64,000 nt of DNA from Saccharicrinis sp050589685 (GCF_050589685.1 NZ_JBNGOS010000019.1:66882-130881), one strand, 5' to 3'. Positions 9,494 through 19,084 are shown, counted from the stretch's first letter. Translations and numbers: made by a program. The notes: generated from the sequence alone by a model not told the origin.

Positions 9494-12400
9494 ATGAACA
9501 ATATTATTATGGTAAAACTCAGGCATATATATACTTTAGTGATATTTATGTTATGCATTTCCGTATTCGATGTAAATGCACAAGAGGTAAATGCACAAAA
9601 AGTAACAGGTAAGGTATCAGATGCAGCTTCCGGTGAGCCGGTTGTTGGAGCAAACGTTTCTGTAGCAACTTTTTCATCGGTATTTACCGGGGAGGATGGT
9701 AGCTTTAGTATTGACGTTCCGAATTATAAAGTAACACTTATGGTAAATGCCCAGGCATATGCTTATACCGAGGTTGCTTTAAAAGGAAGAATAGAACTGG
9801 AAATTAAACTGTATGAAGAGGGTTTTAAAACAAACTTCGGTAATGTTTTAATGCCTGTTGAAAAACAGTCACGCTCTTCGGTAACCAATGCAATTAGTTC
9901 TATAATAGGTGATGTTGAAAATAGTTCTCGTACGGTGGCCAAATATATGAAAGGAGATGTTGCGGGTATGCGAACGCTAGATCGTTCGGGAGTCCCGGGT
10001 GTTGGATCAAATATGTTTATAAGAGGATATAACTCTTTATTGGCATCCGGTCAGCCCCTTATTGTTGTTGATGGAATGATCATGGAAAATAATATCTTTG
10101 CAGGATCTTTAATTGAGGGGTATACTTATGATCCCTTAGCAGATATTAATCCGAAGGATATTGCCAATATTACGGTAATTAAGGATGCTACTTCCTTATA
10201 TGGATCTAAAGCTGCCAATGGAGTTATATTAATTGAAACAACGCGAACAAAAGATGTAACCACAAAAATTGATTTCTCGGTACAAGGTGGTTTAAATATG
10301 GCCCCAACCAATATTCCTATGATGGAGTCATCAGATTATAAGAGCTATTTGGTGAACCAGATCAATAGCTCGGGCTTGTATACCGATAATGAACTGTCGC
10401 AATTACCTTATTTAAACGAAAACACGGCTTTTGCCGACTATCAGCGGTATCACAATAATACTAACTGGCAAAAAGAAGTATTTGAAGATAGTTATACACA
10501 AGACTATTTCTTTCGGGTAACCGGAGGTGATGAGATTGCTAAATATGGTTTGTCTATTGGATTTATGGATAATAGCGGTATTGTTTCTAATACGGCATCT
10601 ACACGTTTCTCTACCCGATTCAATTCAGAGTCAACTGTTACAGAAAAGTTTTCAATTCAGACTAATTTGGCTGTTAGCTATCAAAAAAATAAGTTGTCCG
10701 ATGACGGAATGTTGGGACGCACATCTCCTATATATACATCACTTATAAAAGCGCCCATTTTAGCTCCCACAGTAATAGGCGGCGATGGAATTATTACTGA
10801 TATTTACGAAGACGTGGACCCAATTTCGGGCTATACTAACCCAAGTGTTTTAACCGATCAGGTGGAGAACGAGAACACAAACTATAAGCTATATGGTAAT
10901 TTTAAATTGGGATACGATCTTACAAATAATCTGAAGTTAACTTCGATTATTGGATCTAATTACGTTTACAACCGCGATGATGTTTTCTTCCCTAGTAATG
11001 GCGTTACAACAGGAGAGAATATATATGGCGATGTATTGAATCGTTCTGCCGGAACAAGAGTTGAACGTTATTTCTCTATTTATAACGATTCTCGTGTAAG
11101 CTTTAATGTAAATACCTACAACCATAAATTTGGTTTTCACTTAGGGGGAAGATATAATGTAAACAATTACGAAAACTCCTATTCCGAAAGTGGCAACTCC
11201 AGTGACGATGAGTTTACCTCTCTGCAAAGTGGTGATAAAGAAACTTACATAACGTCAGGTAGTATTGGTAACTGGAAATATGCATCCCTATATTCCAATA
11301 TCAATTATGGATATTTGGGTAAGTACTTCTTGAATGCCAGCATGTCTTACGAAGGTTCTTCGCGTTTTGGACAAGGTGATAGTGGCACTCGCTATGGATA
11401 TTTCCCTAGTGTAGGTGCTGCATGGTTGATGTCGTCAGAAAACTTTATGAAAGGTCTTGGATTCCTGAATCAACTTAAATTGCGGGCCAGCTATGGTATA
11501 ACAGGTAATGATGCGGTAGGTAATTATAATGCATATTCATACTTTGTTTCAACACGCTATTCGGTGGGTACAGGTTTAATAAGTGGAAATCTCGCAAATA
11601 CCACAATGCAGTGGGAAAGAACAGTTAAAGCAAATGTAGGAGTTGACCTTGGATTGTTTAACGAACGACTTCAGGTGAACCTTGATTTTTATAATAACGA
11701 AACAGATCAGTTGTTAAACTATACATCGGTTAATCCTGTTTACGGGTATGACGGATATTTGAGTAATGAAGGAGAGTTGAGCAATACAGGTTTCGATCTG
11801 GGTTTTAATGCACGTTTAATCAATAGCGAAAACTTTAAATGGGATATAGGTGGAAATATTTCGAAATATAAAAACGAGATTGTTTATTTACCAGGTAACG
11901 CTAATATAATTGAGATAGACGGTGTTGGAGCAACTGTTATTAACCAGGAAGGTAGCCCGGTCGGGTTGTTCTACGGATATAAAACAGATGGAATTTACGC
12001 TACGCAAAGTGCTGCTGACCAGGCTGGCTTATCATGGGTCGATTATGAAGGTTTTAACCAACCGTTTGTAGCGGGCGATGTTAAATTTATGGATACTGAT
12101 GGTAACAATGTGATTGATGAAGAAGATATGCAGGTAATTGGAGATCCTAATCCCGATTTTACCGGAATGTTCTATAATACATTTACGTATAATAAATTAT
12201 CGTTGTCCGCTGTATTTACCTTTAGTCAAGGTAATGATATCTACAATGCCCTGCGCAGACAAACAGAATCAATGAGCAGTTTTGCAAACCAAAGTTTAGC
12301 GGTTGCTAACCGTTGGCAGGTCGAAGGGCAGCAAACAACTATTCCTCGTGCCGAATATGGTGATCCAACAGGTAATTCAAGATTCTCTGACAGATGGATT

Positions 12401-12640
12401 GAAGATGGTTCATACATTCGCCTAAAAACATTGAGCTTATCATATAGTCCTGAAATTTTGAAAAGTTTTGCCAAGGATATTTCGTTTAGCGTTACAGCCA
12501 ATAACTTGTTTACTTTGACCGACTATTTAGGATATGATCCCGAAGTGAGTATGTCAGGCGTAAGTTATCAGCAAGGTATCGATGCAGGTTTAACACCTCA
12601 GTTTACCTCTATATTCTTCGGTGTTAAGATTGGTTTATAA
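9494..12640 (+). CDS. SusC-like TonB-dependent outer membrane transporter (second pair)
   Basis: A 1048-residue SusC homologue. It has a signal peptide ending in FDVNAQ, a carboxypeptidase-like domain (VTGKVSDAASGEPVVGANV, about 35-110), a plug (about 150-260, including GSNMFIRGYNSLLASGQ and PLIVVDGMI), and a barrel ending FGVKIGL. ATG codons at 9494 and 9509 are both possible starts. The stop overlaps an ATG (TAATG at 12,638) in frame with the next gene, showing tight coupling to the second SusD. It clearly differs in sequence from the first SusC, so the two pairs are not a recent duplication. Confidence 0.94.
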   Translation: MNNIIMVKLRHIYTLVIFMLCISVFDVNAQEVNAQKVTGKVSDAASGEPVVGANVSVATFSSVFTGEDGSFSIDVPNYKVTLMVNAQAYAYTEVALKGRIELEIKLYEEGFKTNFGNVLMPVEKQSRSSVTNAISSIIGDVENSSRTVAKYMKGDVAGMRTLDRSGVPGVGSNMFIRGYNSLLASGQPLIVVDGMIMENNIFAGSLIEGYTYDPLADINPKDIANITVIKDATSLYGSKAANGVILIETTRTKDVTTKIDFSVQGGLNMAPTNIPMMESSDYKSYLVNQINSSGLYTDNELSQLPYLNENTAFADYQRYHNNTNWQKEVFEDSYTQDYFFRVTGGDEIAKYGLSIGFMDNSGIVSNTASTRFSTRFNSESTVTEKFSIQTNLAVSYQKNKLSDDGMLGRTSPIYTSLIKAPILAPTVIGGDGIITDIYEDVDPISGYTNPSVLTDQVENENTNYKLYGNFKLGYDLTNNLKLTSIIGSNYVYNRDDVFFPSNGVTTGENIYGDVLNRSAGTRVERYFSIYNDSRVSFNVNTYNHKFGFHLGGRYNVNNYENSYSESGNSSDDEFTSLQSGDKETYITSGSIGNWKYASLYSNINYGYLGKYFLNASMSYEGSSRFGQGDSGTRYGYFPSVGAAWLMSSENFMKGLGFLNQLKLRASYGITGNDAVGNYNAYSYFVSTRYSVGTGLISGNLANTTMQWERTVKANVGVDLGLFNERLQVNLDFYNNETDQLLNYTSVNPVYGYDGYLSNEGELSNTGFDLGFNARLINSENFKWDIGGNISKYKNEIVYLPGNANIIEIDGVGATVINQEGSPVGLFYGYKTDGIYATQSAADQAGLSWVDYEGFNQPFVAGDVKFMDTDGNNVIDEEDMQVIGDPNPDFTGMFYNTFTYNKLSLSAVFTFSQGNDIYNALRRQTESMSSFANQSLAVANRWQVEGQQTTIPRAEYGDPTGNSRFSDRWIEDGSYIRLKTLSLSYSPEILKSFAKDISFSVTANNLFTLTDYLGYDPEVSMSGVSYQQGIDAGLTPQFTSIFFGVKIGL

Positions 12641-12669
12641 TGTACAAACGACTTTTAAATAATAGTGAG

Positions 12670-14301
12670 ATGAAAAAATATATTATAATATTATACACCT
12701 TCTTTATTGTATCATGTGTTTTTACTTCATGTGATGACATATTGGATGTTGATCCTGAAGAAGTGTTATTGACCGAGGATTATCTTGGTGATGATAAAAT
12801 TGAAGCCCGATCCGCTTTGTTCGGGGTGTTATCGCAAATGCAGGATGCCACGGAGCAATATGTGATTTTAGGCGAGCTACGTGCCGATTTAATGGATGTA
12901 GCATCAGGTGCAAAAGATGAGTTGCGAAAAATTAATTCGCACAATATTAGCGAAGATAACAGCTACGTTGATCCCACAAACTTATTTTCTATTGTAAATA
13001 ACTGTAACTATGCGCTTCAACGAATGGATACTGTGGCGTACGAAAATGAGTTGTTAACCTATTATGTTTCTATTTTACGGGTTCGTACATGGGCTCAAAT
13101 CCAAATAATGACTAACTATGGTAAACTACCTTATATGGTTGAGCCGGTGGAAAGTACGGAAGACTTAGAAGATAATTATCCTGTATTAACCATTGCCCAG
13201 GGGGTTGACAGTTTAATAAATAACTTACTTCCTTATAGCAACATTGATAATGTTTCGGATCTTGGTGTTGGTTCAACAATTCCTGTTAATGATCTTCTTT
13301 TAGGCGATTTGTACTTGTGGGGTGGTAATTATGTAATGGCTGCAACGTACTATAAGCAATTTCTCGATTATTATGTTAACGAAGCAGGTTCGTTATATAA
13401 TCTGACTTCCACTTATGGTGTTACATATAGCGGTAAAAACGGTAATTATTCGGTTAATAAAAATAATTGGGCAAATATATTTGCCGAGGAAAATCCAGGC
13501 AGTTCTGAATATATCATGTTAACCAGATATTATGATGACTATAGGCAGTACAATACGGCCTATGAGACTTTAACTACTGAGGTAAAACCTTCAGCCGCAC
13601 TGATTTCTAATTGGAGTGTGCAATACAAATATTACGATGATCTGGCCTATGAGCAAGGTGACAATAGAATACTAGGTTCTTATATTGGAGAAGGCGAGGA
13701 AGCCAGGATTACAAAATACGACTATGATTATTTTATGTTTCAGCGGGCTTCACATGTTTATTTAAAATATGCCGAGGCTATTAATGCGGCAGGTTACCCT
13801 GCTCATGCATTGGCAGTTATTAATCAAGGGGTATTTGACGATGCAGTAACAGTGGGTGCTCCACGATTTACGGGTAATACTCAGGATTTTTTGAATTTCA
13901 CACAAGATGAATATGTGATAACAAATTCAAGTGGTTTACAGACCGGAGGTAATCTGGGAATTAGAGGCCGTGTAGGTATGGCACCACTTGAAATTGATGA
14001 AACTGCGGCTACATTAACAGATTCTATTGGTCAGGTAGCTTCATTTATCCTTAATGAAGCCGCTTTAGAAACAGCGTTTGAAGGAAATAGATATAGTGAT
14101 TTGGTCAGAGCTTCTTTAAACTTTAATGATGCAAGCATACTAGCTAAGGCGGTTGCCTCAAAATATACAGCGGTAGGAGATTTGGGAACCGCTGCTACTA
14201 TGGAGCAAAAATTGAGTGATCAGGCCAATTGGTTTCTACCGTTAACAATTCCTGAGAATTTTACAGAAGTAACAGCGGATGTGATTGAAGAAGAACTATA
14301 G
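12670..14301 (+). CDS. SusD-like nutrient-binding lipoprotein (second pair)
   Basis: Partner of the preceding SusC. An ATG overlapping the SusC stop at 12,640 is in frame, but the ATG at 12,670 gives the lipoprotein signal MKKYIIILYTFF...FTSCDDILDV and is chosen. The 543-residue product has the usual early helical region, repeated YLKYAEA-type TPR-like helices, and a degenerate C-terminal hallmark (ETAFEGNRYSDLVRASL in place of the classical RxxEFxxEGxRWxDLxR). It is the last gene before an intrinsic terminator, so genes 1,277-14,301 may be one long operon. Confidence 0.9.
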   Translation: MKKYIIILYTFFIVSCVFTSCDDILDVDPEEVLLTEDYLGDDKIEARSALFGVLSQMQDATEQYVILGELRADLMDVASGAKDELRKINSHNISEDNSYVDPTNLFSIVNNCNYALQRMDTVAYENELLTYYVSILRVRTWAQIQIMTNYGKLPYMVEPVESTEDLEDNYPVLTIAQGVDSLINNLLPYSNIDNVSDLGVGSTIPVNDLLLGDLYLWGGNYVMAATYYKQFLDYYVNEAGSLYNLTSTYGVTYSGKNGNYSVNKNNWANIFAEENPGSSEYIMLTRYYDDYRQYNTAYETLTTEVKPSAALISNWSVQYKYYDDLAYEQGDNRILGSYIGEGEEARITKYDYDYFMFQRASHVYLKYAEAINAAGYPAHALAVINQGVFDDAVTVGAPRFTGNTQDFLNFTQDEYVITNSSGLQTGGNLGIRGRVGMAPLEIDETAATLTDSIGQVASFILNEAALETAFEGNRYSDLVRASLNFNDASILAKAVASKYTAVGDLGTAATMEQKLSDQANWFLPLTIPENFTEVTADVIEEEL

Positions 14302-14325
14302 GGAATATATATAGTTAAATTTGTA

Positions 14326-14525
14326 TTTAACCCGCCATATGCATTAGAAATTCTATTACCCATTGAAAATACTTTAAAACAAGACACTTCGTTGCATCAC
14401 TTCAACCCACCAGAACGATGCTCCCGAAAGTAATCGGGACAAGTGATGCCTCGTTTCAGTAATGCCTTGTTTTATTGTACTTGCCATGCTCATGACGAAC
14501 CTCTAATACATAATCCGGGTTTAAT
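14326..14525. repeat. Family A dispersed repeat, inverted pair (long palindrome)
   Basis: The left arm (14,326-14,402, plus orientation) and right arm (14,441-14,525, minus orientation) are diverged copies of one sequence with its core (A)TTAAACCCG-CATATG-ATTAGA ... TAAAACAAG ... GCATCACTT. Exact pairs include AAAACAAG (14,376-14,383) with CTTGTTTT (14,466-14,473), GCATCACTT (14,394-14,402) with AAGTGATGC (14,441-14,449), and a tip hairpin TCCCGA/TCGGGA (14,422-14,439). Further copies lie at 38,997-39,122 and 63,875-63,925. It sits between the SusD stop and the operon terminator. Confidence 0.75.
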
Positions 14526-14533
14526 GAAAAATA

Positions 14534-14567
14534 AAGCCTGACGCATGATCTTTTGTGTCAGGTTTTT
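14534..14567 (+). terminator. Intrinsic terminator of the SusCD/fasciclin operon
   Basis: The stem CCTGACGC (14,537-14,544) pairs with GTGTCAGG (14,555-14,562), with one G-U pair, and is followed directly by TTTTT. It lies on the strand and side expected for ending transcription of the second SusD gene. The rest of the gap to 14,928 shows no gene; it has a 9-bp inverted repeat (ATTTACATG at 14,741-14,749 and CATGTAAAT at 14,759-14,767) that could be an operator. Confidence 0.7.
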
Positions 14568-14876
14568 GATTTCAGAAATATAATTTTTGACCATTACTTG
14601 ATAATTAATTCCTTTATTATTCTGAATCACACTTTTAGTTATCTATGCTCATCACTAGCTTAAAAAGGTTGCATACCACCTACTATATAGTTCGCAACAA
14701 TAATTATAAAACACGCAACAATCACCCTACTTTATTTAGGTATTTACATGTATTTTTATCATGTAAATTATTGAAAATCTATAAGATGAAATGAGCATGC
14801 AAATTTGATTATCCTAAATTATACTCAGCAGATAGTCTGTCCCGTTTTTCGGGAATCTAATATGTTTGAGATTTCC

Positions 14877-14930
14877 CCGCAGTGCTGCGGTGCGGGTTAA
14901 CTGACCGATGAAAATAAATTTTAACAGATG
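14877..14930 (+). promoter_or_regulatory. 5' leader with hairpin and conserved tail (second copy)
   Basis: A perfect stem (CCGCAG at 14,877-14,882, CTGCGG at 14,885-14,890) is followed by the tail ATGAAAATAAATTTTAACAG right before the ATG at 14,928. The tail matches the one before the gene at 7,974 in about 23 of 25 positions, although the hairpins and the encoded proteins are unrelated. Confidence 0.4.
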
Positions 14931-15794
14931 AATAAGAGGTGGTTAATAGTACTATATGTAATTGGTATCAGCACATTATTGAATTCACAAAGTGCTTATC
15001 ATATTATAGATGGACCAACAAACTTAATGCGCTTGAATAGTGCTGGTAATGATTTTGAAAGTGTAGAAATTGGCAGTGAAAGTCAAAGTTATACTTTCTG
15101 TCACTCAGTATGGGACATTGAAAACCCATGGTCGGTTGTATCGGAACAGGGTATCAATATTTATACAAAACTGGATTTGGGCAAGGTGTCGGATATCGAT
15201 GCTGTTTATTTGATAAGTCCTGATTTAGAATTGAATACTTCTGAAACGTACAATTTTAATCAACACGTTTTTGGTATAGATAACGAAACATTCATGCCGT
15301 CAGGTTATGCAAAACTCCAACTAAAATTGGTAGAAGGCAGTGCTAAAGATTTTCATCCCGATTTGTTACAGGATAATTTAGGTATTGGTAATAAAATATA
15401 TAGTAACACTACCGATTCCGAATTAGTGGTCGATAATATCGTACCTCAATCGAATGGCACTCATTATTTTGTGATAGGTGTAACCTATTTCTCAGTAAAT
15501 CAAGGTAACACAAAGGGAATGTCCCTGGGATTTAAAAATAATACGGTTAGCAAGGATTCGGATATTGGTGTTTTTACAACCGAGGAGAAAGAGTTTAATG
15601 TATTTCCTAACCCAGCGAAAAATAATTTAAGGATTAATAATTATATAGGGGATCTCGAGATACTGGATGTCCTTGGAAATGCAGTGAGTCAGATACCCGG
15701 TTATCATGGACAAATAATAGATATTTCCTACCTAAGCAATGGCGTGTATTTGTTAGGGATGGATGGTAATTACATCCGTTTTATAAAGATATAG
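14928..15794 (+). CDS. Small secreted protein with type IX secretion sorting domain
   Basis: The 288-residue product has an N-terminal signal peptide (to about residue 22, LLNSQSAYH). A central ~180-residue beta-rich region matches no family I can name. The C-terminal ~70 residues are a type A T9SS sorting domain: FNVFPNPAKNNLRI, then LEILDVLGN, YLSNGVYLL, and a basic end. It should therefore be exported through the outer membrane by the type IX system and anchored or released. It stands alone behind the conserved leader and before the beta-helix gene. The role of the central region is unknown. Confidence 0.75.
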   Translation: MNKRWLIVLYVIGISTLLNSQSAYHIIDGPTNLMRLNSAGNDFESVEIGSESQSYTFCHSVWDIENPWSVVSEQGINIYTKLDLGKVSDIDAVYLISPDLELNTSETYNFNQHVFGIDNETFMPSGYAKLQLKLVEGSAKDFHPDLLQDNLGIGNKIYSNTTDSELVVDNIVPQSNGTHYFVIGVTYFSVNQGNTKGMSLGFKNNTVSKDSDIGVFTTEEKEFNVFPNPAKNNLRINNYIGDLEILDVLGNAVSQIPGYHGQIIDISYLSNGVYLLGMDGNYIRFIKI

Positions 15795-15905
15795 TGCGGA
15801 GAATAACATATTTAATCAAGGAATAATATGAGGAATTATTTTGGAATGGAATTATTGGCCTGTATTCTATATTTATCATACAATGGTAATAAGTATATAT
15901 AATAA

Positions 15906-16127
15906 AGCTGGCCTAATGGAGCTAATGAAATTTCTATATTGCCAGGTGATTATCCAGGTATTCATTTTAAGTTAAATACAAAGGAGAAGAAGACATTCTG
16001 TTTCCTGGCGAGCTTGAGCTTGTATCACGTGATATTGTATACCGACGATGAATATGTAAAAACGCATACTCATGCGGCTATATCAGAATTTCAAATAGAA
16101 AGTTCGGACAAAAAGGATATTACATGA
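15906..16127 (+). pseudogene. Relic of the 3' end of an unidentified gene (copy A)
   Basis: An open frame from a stop at 15,903 to TGA at 16,125-16,127 lacks a convincing start and reads like the C-terminus of a larger protein (PGIHFKLN ... YTDDEYVKTHTHAAIS ... KKDIT). A shorter, more decayed version of the same stretch (GIYFKLNIKDK ... YTDDEYVK) lies at 25,971-26,084. Both precede a beta-helix coding start by the same kind of spacer, so this relic belongs to a duplicated block. The parent protein is not recognised. Confidence 0.5.
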
Positions 16128-16178
16128 GAACCAAATAAAGGTTTTGCTAAGTATATTGTTTAACAGTAATCAACAGGC

Positions 16179-17645
16179 ATGAAAAATATTTTTTGGATTT
16201 TTTTATTATTATTTTGTGTTTTAAGTCAAGCGCAAACAATATTGTTAGACACTGATTATCCTGCAGTTTCTGCTCTGAAAAAAGTAGCAGACGGTGGAAG
16301 TTTAACTCAGGAACAAAAAGCACCAACTTCTGATTCGATTACTGTAGCTAGTATCGAAGAACTTAGATTGGCCGGTCAAATGTCTGGTAGGGTAATTAAT
16401 ATGCTGCCAGGCGAATATGTGGTGAAAGATCATATGCCTGATGATCCTAAAACTATTTTTCATTTTAGCGGATCTAACAATGAGTTTAATTTTAATGATG
16501 TAAGAATTATCATTCCAACATCCGTGCTCAGAAACATGGGACCCGGAAGTACGCACGAGTTTGCCACCTATCGAATAGATGGCAGCAACTTGATTTTTAA
16601 CGGTGGGCATTTCGAAAATACAGGTGAAGACAGGCCTTACAAGAGCCTTGCGGAATTTGAAGTTCATGGAAATAATATCTCATTTTTTGGATGTGAGATT
16701 ATCATACGCGGTTCTTCACCCTATGGATATGGGGATATGTATGGTAAAGGATCAGGATCTGCTGTTGCTTTGTATAAACATTCAGCAATGTCCATCTTGG
16801 GAGATAATGTATGGGTAGATGGATGCATGTTCAAGGTATTTGCCTTTGGGCATGGTATACATATTCATGGCGCGCAAAACACGGTTATCCGAAATGTAAA
16901 TATGGAAGGAGCTTTGCGTTTAACCGATGAAATATACGAAGAAACCAGTGGTCCCGCATTCGACCATGATTTTAAAAGAATGTACCCTGATTGGTACGAA
17001 GGCTCCGATATCCCCAAAGGTGAAATGCTAAGCCTTACAGAAGACGGTATTCGTGCATATCTGGATGGAACCGATGTTAATGGTGTGAGCAGGCGTACGG
17101 GCAAAATAACAGTTGAGAATTGTGTGGTGGATAAAATGCGGGGAGGTATTACCCTTACAATATCCAGTGATGGTGCTACTGTTACGGATTGTGTGGTAAC
17201 GCGTTGCGATCACGGTTACAGTGTACCTTCAAACTCAGTTGTGCGAAACTGTAAAGTAGATGCAGCATTTGGGCCTATATTGAGTATTCCATATAGCAAT
17301 AAGAAAAATGCGGATATTGAATTGGAATTGATCTCCGCTGAATCAGTTATGGGAACCCATAGTTTTATGGAAATATCGGGTTCAAATCATAAAATAAAAA
17401 TTACTGCTACCGAGGACATGAGCATGTACACCATGCCAATGAAAATTGGTTACGTAGGATATAGATATAATGAAACAAATAGCACAGAGTCGGAGCTTCA
17501 AAGCAAACACAATGCATCCGCAATACAATTAATAAATGAAACTAGTGTGCCTGTAGAACTCACCAAATACTCATCAGGATGCACAGTAACAAGCCCTATA
17601 GCAGAGGTTGTTGATAAAGGAACAGATAATGTGGTACAAAATTGA
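16179..17645 (+). CDS. Secreted right-handed parallel beta-helix protein
   Basis: The 488-residue product has a signal peptide (MKNIFWIFLLLFCVLSQAQ) and short repeated turns typical of right-handed beta-helices of polysaccharide lyases and some glycosidases. It shares with the paralogue at 26,657 the conserved patches PYGYGDMYGKG (181-191), KHSA (200-203), ETSGPAFDHDF (255-265) and MLSLTEDGIRAY (283-294), whose charged residues are candidate active-site groups. The classical PL6 signatures are not evident, so lyase activity is an inference. A lyase would supply the unsaturated ends that the downstream GH88 enzyme removes. Its first ~20 and last ~13 codons recur in the deletion scar at 26,195-26,290. 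Confidence 0.7.
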   Translation: MKNIFWIFLLLFCVLSQAQTILLDTDYPAVSALKKVADGGSLTQEQKAPTSDSITVASIEELRLAGQMSGRVINMLPGEYVVKDHMPDDPKTIFHFSGSNNEFNFNDVRIIIPTSVLRNMGPGSTHEFATYRIDGSNLIFNGGHFENTGEDRPYKSLAEFEVHGNNISFFGCEIIIRGSSPYGYGDMYGKGSGSAVALYKHSAMSILGDNVWVDGCMFKVFAFGHGIHIHGAQNTVIRNVNMEGALRLTDEIYEETSGPAFDHDFKRMYPDWYEGSDIPKGEMLSLTEDGIRAYLDGTDVNGVSRRTGKITVENCVVDKMRGGITLTISSDGATVTDCVVTRCDHGYSVPSNSVVRNCKVDAAFGPILSIPYSNKKNADIELELISAESVMGTHSFMEISGSNHKIKITATEDMSMYTMPMKIGYVGYRYNETNSTESELQSKHNASAIQLINETSVPVELTKYSSGCTVTSPIAEVVDKGTDNVVQN

Positions 17646-17678
17646 TTCAAAACAGGATAACTATTAAATTATTATAAT

Positions 17679-18467
17679 ATGAAATTAGCAATAGCTTTAT
17701 TAACCGTTACACTTTTCCTGACGGGATGTGAATTTTTGGGATCTCAGAAAGAAACCACAAAAAAAAGTGCAGCGGCAAATCCGGATGGAACTTTTATCCA
17801 AAAAAAACATTTTAACAACGATCCTTCTTCTCCGGTGGAATGGAAAGTTTCACTTATGAAAAACGAAAAGGGTGAAACGGTCAGACACGGTGTTAGTATT
17901 CGTTACTCAAAGACAGGGAATGTGTACGAAAAAATAAACTATGTAAACAACAAAAAAGAAGGTAGTCGATATACCTACCATTCTAATGGAAAGATATGGA
18001 AAGAACAGGAATACAAAAGTGGCAACTTAAACGGTACTTGTAAAAGGTACGACCGTAGTGGAAACTTAACAGCCGAATATTACTACAAAGGAGGTATGGT
18101 TGGTACGGGCTTAAAAGAGTATACCAATCTCGGGAAAGAACGTGAGCAACCTGCTTTGAGCATACAAAAAATTGATGAAATCAGATCTGCTAACATGTAT
18201 AAGTTAAAAGCTTCGTTGGTTGGGGAAGGTGCTAAAAGAATTAAAAATGTAGAGTTTTATGAAGGGAAACTGATCGAGGGAAAATATTTCCATAAAAACT
18301 TAACCTTATGTAATTCTAATTCCGGAAAAACCGGGATGTTTAATTATCAGGTTCCCAAAGGAGCAATATTGGATAAAACCTTTAACATTGTTGCTATAGC
18401 AACAATGTCCAGCGGCATGAAACTGATACTGCAAAAAAAAGTAAGCGTTTCGGTAAGGGGTGTGTAA
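17679..18467 (+). CDS. Lipoprotein with MORN-like (YwqK-type) repeats
   Basis: A 262-residue lipoprotein (MKLAIALLTVTLFLTGCEF). Residues about 70-145 carry repeats of the form G-x-x-x-x-Y-x-x-x-G-x-x-x-x-x-x-x-Y (HGVSIRYSKTGNVYEKINY, KEGSRYTYHSNGKIWKEQEY, NGTCKRYDRSGNLTAEYYY). This is the MORN_2 pattern often auto-named YwqK antitoxin, although no toxin is nearby. The C-terminal ~100 residues look like a small beta domain. It begins 33 bases after the beta-helix gene and may be cotranscribed with it. Function unknown; an envelope structural or binding role is only a guess. Confidence 0.65.
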   Translation: MKLAIALLTVTLFLTGCEFLGSQKETTKKSAAANPDGTFIQKKHFNNDPSSPVEWKVSLMKNEKGETVRHGVSIRYSKTGNVYEKINYVNNKKEGSRYTYHSNGKIWKEQEYKSGNLNGTCKRYDRSGNLTAEYYYKGGMVGTGLKEYTNLGKEREQPALSIQKIDEIRSANMYKLKASLVGEGAKRIKNVEFYEGKLIEGKYFHKNLTLCNSNSGKTGMFNYQVPKGAILDKTFNIVAIATMSSGMKLILQKKVSVSVRGV

Positions 18468-18474
18468 TTGTTGA

Positions 18475-19084
18475 TGTCGAATTTAACAAGGGTTCGGGTG
18501 ATGCTTGTAATAATGCGTTAGAAAGAGCCAATTTACAATCAACTGTTCTTACATTAGGAGATCATTCTTTTAGAGATAAACCTAGTTTAACAAGCATTAA
18601 TCTCGATAAGATAGTTACCACATGAAGTAATGTTTTTGCTAACGGTATAGGTTATTCAACAGTAGGTGGATTATCAAATTGTATTACTGTAGGGGATTAA
18701 ACATTTTCTCAATGTCTTGGAATTGCATCATTAGAAGTTCCATCTGTTTTATGATTGGAAATGCGGTAATATCTGTTACTTGTGGCACTTATAAAGTTGT
18801 AGGTGTTACAAGTATTAATATGGCAAATACAGTTACCTCAACTGGGACAATATTTTTAGGTAAACTATGGGATTTAACAGAAGTACAGGAGAATGGGGCG
18901 GACCCTCCAAGTGTTAGCGTTAGTGCTTCTAATTTTGTTTGGGAGTAGAGATTTTATTGAGGGGAGTATAACTTTATATGTACACCTAGACAGAGAAGGG
19001 TTTTATGAGGCGCATGATTTATGGGGATAAATTCCAGATGATAGGATTATAGAGGGAACATATATAAACTTTGTAATTGTGTAA
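18475..19084 (+). pseudogene. Decayed BspA-type leucine-rich-repeat (LRR_5) gene
   Basis: Frame 2 reads LRR_5-like units (LGDHSFRDKPSLTSINL, TFSQCLGIASLEVPSV) but has stops at 18,623, 18,698 and 18,752. The match then moves to another frame (MIGNAVIS ... VTSINMANTVTSTGTIF, LWDLTEVQENGADPPSVS) until 18,948. The tail at about 18,960-19,060 (ITLYVHLDREGFYEAHDLW, stop, IPDDRI) matches the usual end of these proteins (IYVPxxxxxxYxxAxxW). This is a relic of a BspA-like surface protein with several stops and at least one frameshift. The remaining stretch to 19,380 shows nothing I can assign. Confidence 0.7.

Noticed and set aside
14327..14900. TTAACCCGC at 14,327 and GCGGGTTAA at 14,892 as ends of one 574-base transposable element
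   Set aside because: Only 9 bases match, the intervening part contains the operon terminator, and the family A copies explain the left end better.
17679..18467. YwqK-type antitoxin of a toxin-antitoxin pair
   Set aside because: It is a lipoprotein with MORN-like repeats, and no toxin-like gene is beside it; the common automatic name is misleading.
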